DNA of 64,000 nt from Botryotinia globosa. Lineage: Eukaryota > Ascomycota > Leotiomycetes > Helotiales > Sclerotiniaceae. Under the pieces are notes generated by a model. It was not told the DNA's origin, did not search any database, and was given only the letters and a program-made list of their open reading frames with translations. Both the position numbers and the translations under genes were made by a program. Below are positions 60,357-64,000 of the stretch, piece by piece (position 1 is the stretch's first letter; each line of letters starts with the position of its first letter). The stretch lies in the NCBI GenBank assembly GCA_014898425.1, contig RCSZ01000013.1:1605501-1669500 (forward strand). The letters run 5' to 3'.

Positions 60357-60553
60357 TCTTTTCTTTTCTTTTCTTTCTTTCTTTTCTTTTCTTTTCTTTT
60401 CTTTTCTTTTCTTTTCTTTTCTTTTCTTTTCTTTTCTTTTCTTTTCTTTTCTTTTCTTTTCTTTTCTTTTCTTTTCTTTTCTTTTCTTTCTTTTCTTTTC
60501 TTTTCTTTTCTTTTCTTTTCTTTTCTTTTCTTTTCTTTTCTTTTCTTTTCTTT
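60357..60553. repeat. TTTTC pentanucleotide microsatellite
   Basis: Near-perfect (TTTTC)n of about 39 units with a few CTTT interruptions. The Phe/Leu/Ser and, on the other strand, Lys/Glu/Arg frames across it are artefacts. Confidence 0.95.
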
Positions 60554-60589
60554 ATCGAAACTCTCAAAATCTCAAAATATATTATTAAT

Positions 60590-63500
60590 ATTAATATTTT
60601 CATTCTTATCCTCTTGACTTATAACTCATGCTTCTTATTCAAACTAAGGATTAAAACTTAAAAGGGGAGATAGCTTCGTATTATTATTAATCTATATTTA
60701 TTCATTTATGTCACAGCGCCAACTACATTGCCTTCGTGCCTCAGGCACGAACCCTTAGCGTGCCCTTAGTGTGCTCTACTTCCTATAATAGGGCCTCAAT
60801 CTTTTATAATATTTAAAACCCTTATAATATAATATAAATCTTTACCTATACCTTAACAATTTATATCATCTATTTAGAAACTATTATAATTTTATTTTAA
60901 AAACATTTATTCAAGTTATACTTCAATTATCCCAATCACTCTAATTCTATTGAAATAACAACCCAATTATATTAATCAAATTTATTATTAATTTATTATA
61001 AATAACTTTATTATTTTTTAACAAAATTATCCGATTATATTAAAATATATTTATATTAACCTATTATTAAAAACTCTACAAAGATATTTTGTAATTATAA
61101 AAATACTTTAAAAATAGCTAATCAAGTAGTTATATTTAATCTACTTCTATAATTCCTTTTCTTGAATTATACCATTAATTCTATTAAAACTAATATTTCC
61201 TTATTTACAAATCTATTCTATAATTCGAATATTATATATTTCGCAATTACTCAAATTGTATTTATTTCGATCGAAATGATTATAATTTTATTATAAAAAC
61301 AAACTGCTATAATATATACCCAAATTAATAAAGCTTAATTACAAATTATTAAATTATAAGATATAATTGAAATATTAAAGATTACTATTTATAATAATCC
61401 AAAAGCTCTACCCCACTAAAGATATTTTATTTTCCCTGAGAAATTCAATAATAATAAATAAAATATTATAAAACATTAGAATTAATATATAGTATTTTAT
61501 AGTATAATCAATTATTATTTAATTACAGATTATAAAAACGAATTAGAATTCTAATAAATTACATTTTTTACTAATTTATTTTCTGGTTTGGTTTATATAA
61601 ATAATCAAATATATTTCAATACAATTATAAATAATCTATACAATTTTGATTTCTGGCTCTCTAGATAATATACTATAATAAGTATCTGGGGTGAGTTGAA
61701 TAAACAATATCAAATTTTTAATCTTTTATAAAAAGCTTTTATAAATTATAATAAATATAAAATAAGGAAAATTCTATTTGATAATTTTATTACCAAATTT
61801 AAATAGTTTATTATCAAATATAAAAAAATTATTAAATAACAAATCGCTAATCTTAAGCTTAAGATTTTATAAAAATTGATTAATACTTTAATTAATTATT
61901 TTAATAAACTTTTTATTATTGATATTAATATGTAGACAATCTGGTGGCAAAGTGTTTATAATAATCTAAAAAAGAAAACTCATTTTGATAATCAATAAAA
62001 AAGTTAGAATATTAATTTCAGCTGTAATCAATCGAGGTATTATAATAGAAAGCTAACCTCAACCATAACTTTCTTTATATTAAAGCTATTTAATAATTTT
62101 ATACAACTAAATATTGTTTAATAAGATTAATGCCTTTTACTTTGTTATATTTGAAAGTAATATTTTGATTTTAATCTTTATTTTTATTGTAAAAAATTAG
62201 ATTATATTAAAAATAATTATAATAAAAAACAAACTAATAATACAAAATATAATATCAATATTAATATAGAATATAACCTTTATATTAATTATTCCCTTAT
62301 AATCAATTAATATTAAAACCTTAAATCCTATTACAATACTATTAATTTCTTATATCAAAACCTATTCCTACCCACCAACTATTTTCTATTTACTAATTAT
62401 TTCCTAGTTACATTATTATATTATACCTTATCAATCTCTTTTAATTTTATTTAAAAACTTAATCTAAAAGGGTATATTAAAGGATTTGTTTATTTAAAGA
62501 AAAATAAAAGTTTTATTCTTTAGTTCAATATATCAAAAAATTAATTTTGATTTATAATTGTAAATCAAGGTTTTTTATAAAAAATTTACCTTTGTAAATT
62601 AAAAAATTAATTATATTTAGAAATTCTTTGTATTTTAGAATAATAAATAATAAATCTTTTAAAATCTTAACAAAAATCTTTTTTATATTTAATATAATTA
62701 TTTTGCTTATTAATTTTATAAATAATAAAACTATAGACTATAATTTTATTAATAAAAAAATTATTTTTAAATTTCAAATATTTATATAATCCTTTTCTTA
62801 TATCTATTTGTCAAGGTATAGGTAAAGACTTATATTGTACTATAAGGGTTCTAAGTGCTATAAAAGGTTGAGGCTCTATTATAGGAAGTAGAGTACACTA
62901 AGAGTATACTAAGAGTTTGTATTTAAGATATAAAAGCAATATAATTGATATTGTAATAATACCTCTTTCTTAAAACTTGCTTATCCTAAGCAAACTAAGA
63001 TATAGGGTAACTTTGCTATTTTTTAATAAAGTTATAAGGAATCGATTTAATATTGATTAAATAAAAACCTAAAACCCTTTGAAATAATATTAGAATAATT
63101 TAATTTCTATTATAGAATTAAAACAAACTGTTTTTAAAATAATAATCAATTAATAGATTTTCTTTAATCTATTTAATCTCTATTTAAAAGTTATTACTGG
63201 TATAATAATACTTGAGATAATAGACTTTTTGAATCCAATCTATAGAAATAAATCTAATTTGTTTAAATATATTAGATAAAATATAATAATCATTTCTTTC
63301 TAACTTTGGAAATTTTTAATTGGTTGTTATAATAATAAATAGTATTTCTATTTGATATAATAATAAAAATTATATTCATTGTAATAATCAAGAATCTTTT
63401 TGAATTCCTATTATTCAGTTTTTTTATATATTTTGTTATTTTTTTTGAAAATTTGGTTTTGATTTTTATATGATTTAATAATATTGATAATATTTTAATC

Positions 63501-64000
63501 TAATAATTCTGATAAGTAATAAAGTAATTGAAGTAATGAGTTGTGGAATATTAGAAAAATCTTGAAATTAGTTAGAAATTGTAATAAACAAGTTTATTTA
63601 TAGATTTTAAGGATTTTATAAAAACTATTTCATTTATTATTATTTTTTTTTATTAAATGATTGATTTTCATATTCTTTATATTAATCTATATTTTATTAT
63701 TTTTTTTGTAAAAGAAAGTATTGATTTGGGTTTTATTAATATAATTTTTATATTTTTGAATTAATTAAATTGTAAGCGCTTTGAATTTAATTAGAATAAA
63801 ATCAAATCTATTTGTAATCTTGTTAACTTTAAAGAATTCTTATTTCCTTTGATATAATAGATTTAATAAAATTAATATAAATAATTTAACTTCGAAATAT
63901 AAGTAATAATTATAATTAATAAAAAATAGGGATATATTAGTAGTTTCTAATATAGTATTATTCAATGTAAATTTTATAAATGGAAATCAATCGGACTAAT
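60590..64000. repeat. Second AT-rich, RIP-type block (to window end)
   Basis: About 3.4 kb of extremely AT-rich DNA enclosing the TIR element and continuing past it to the window edge. The region from 62958 to 64000 has no open frame of note and probably represents further repeat remnants. The GC-rich island at 60710-60800 is the least-mutated transposon terminus. Confidence 0.7.
60710..62957. mobile_element. RIP-degraded DNA transposon with 150-bp terminal inverted repeats
   Basis: The left end (60710-60859) and the right end (62808-62957, reverse complement) align without gaps for almost the whole 150 bp. Shared segments include CTCTACTTCCTATAATAG and TTTACCTATACCTT. Examples of paired differences are GTCACAGCG against ATTACAATA and GGCACGAACCC against AATACAAACTC, nearly all C/T or G/A. 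Identity stops just inside 60859 and 62808. The 1.95-kb interior is AT-rich with no surviving transposase frame. A short readable stretch near 62026-62120 gives YYNRKLTSTITFFILK. Superfamily and target-site duplication cannot be fixed: 2-, 8- and 9-bp flanks do not match. Confidence 0.85.

Noticed and set aside
60198..60617. Plus and minus frames of Phe/Ser/Leu or Lys/Arg/Glu repeats
   Set aside because: They are produced by the TTTTC pentanucleotide tract.
1..64000. CRISPR arrays, bacterial operons, tRNA or rRNA genes
   Set aside because: The tandem repeats seen are satellites without uniform unique spacers. I found no tRNA-like B-box with a matching acceptor stem, and no rRNA sequence that I recognise.

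Overview
The window is nuclear DNA of a filamentous ascomycete. The evidence is: genes interrupted by short introns (about 47-110 nt, a few near 200 nt) with GT/AG ends; a HET (heterokaryon incompatibility) domain gene; ascomycete-type housekeeping genes; and AT-rich blocks whose repeats differ almost only by C/T and G/A transitions, the mark of repeat-induced point mutation (RIP). A leotiomycete such as the Sclerotiniaceae is my best guess, but that is an inference that I could not test. I saw no bacterial operon, CRISPR array or convincing tRNA or rRNA gene.

Layout. 0-15 kb is accessory-like: a HET-domain gene at the left edge (-), a MYND zinc-finger protein (-), a six-cysteine small protein remnant (-), a secreted-type intradiol ring-cleavage dioxygenase lacking a contiguous signal peptide (+), an F-box protein (-) and a CYSTM-type cysteine-rich tail protein (-). 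15-19 kb is a very AT-rich, gene-free block with RIP-decayed repeats and a possible solo LTR. 19-25 kb is gene-poor with a minisatellite and a 142-bp tandem triplication. 25.3-30.1 kb holds a divergent pair: mitochondrial ribosomal protein uL5 (-) and a ubiquitin-specific protease ending in a CaaX box (+). 31-38 kb is repeat land: 9-bp tandem repeats, a CTT microsatellite, and a dispersed family of about 125-bp repeats sharing the core TGTTGCAYRTCK. 38-40 kb has decayed or uncertain small genes.

41-53 kb is the conserved housekeeping core: a class I methyltransferase (+), an FLX1-like mitochondrial carrier (-), splicing factor SF3b subunit 4 (+), the nuclear cap-binding large subunit CBP80 (-) and glycogen synthase kinase 3 (-). 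For the multi-exon genes I rebuilt exon models in which all phases close. The exon sums give uL5m 355 aa, USP 827 aa, carrier 319 aa, SF3b4 380 aa, CBP80 879 aa and GSK3 398 aa. 53-60 kb is gene-poor and crowded with microsatellites. 60.6-64 kb is a second AT-rich RIP block, containing a transposon of 2,248 bp bounded by 150-bp terminal inverted repeats that differ by transitions.

There is no metabolic cluster. The functional links are local: SF3b4 and CBP80 (both nuclear pre-mRNA processing) lie tail to tail, and uL5m and the protease share one 810-bp divergent promoter region. The most unusual items are the TIR element with its RIP record, the TGTTGCA repeat family, the CaaX-tailed deubiquitinase, the dioxygenase missing its secretion signal, and the six-cysteine remnant.
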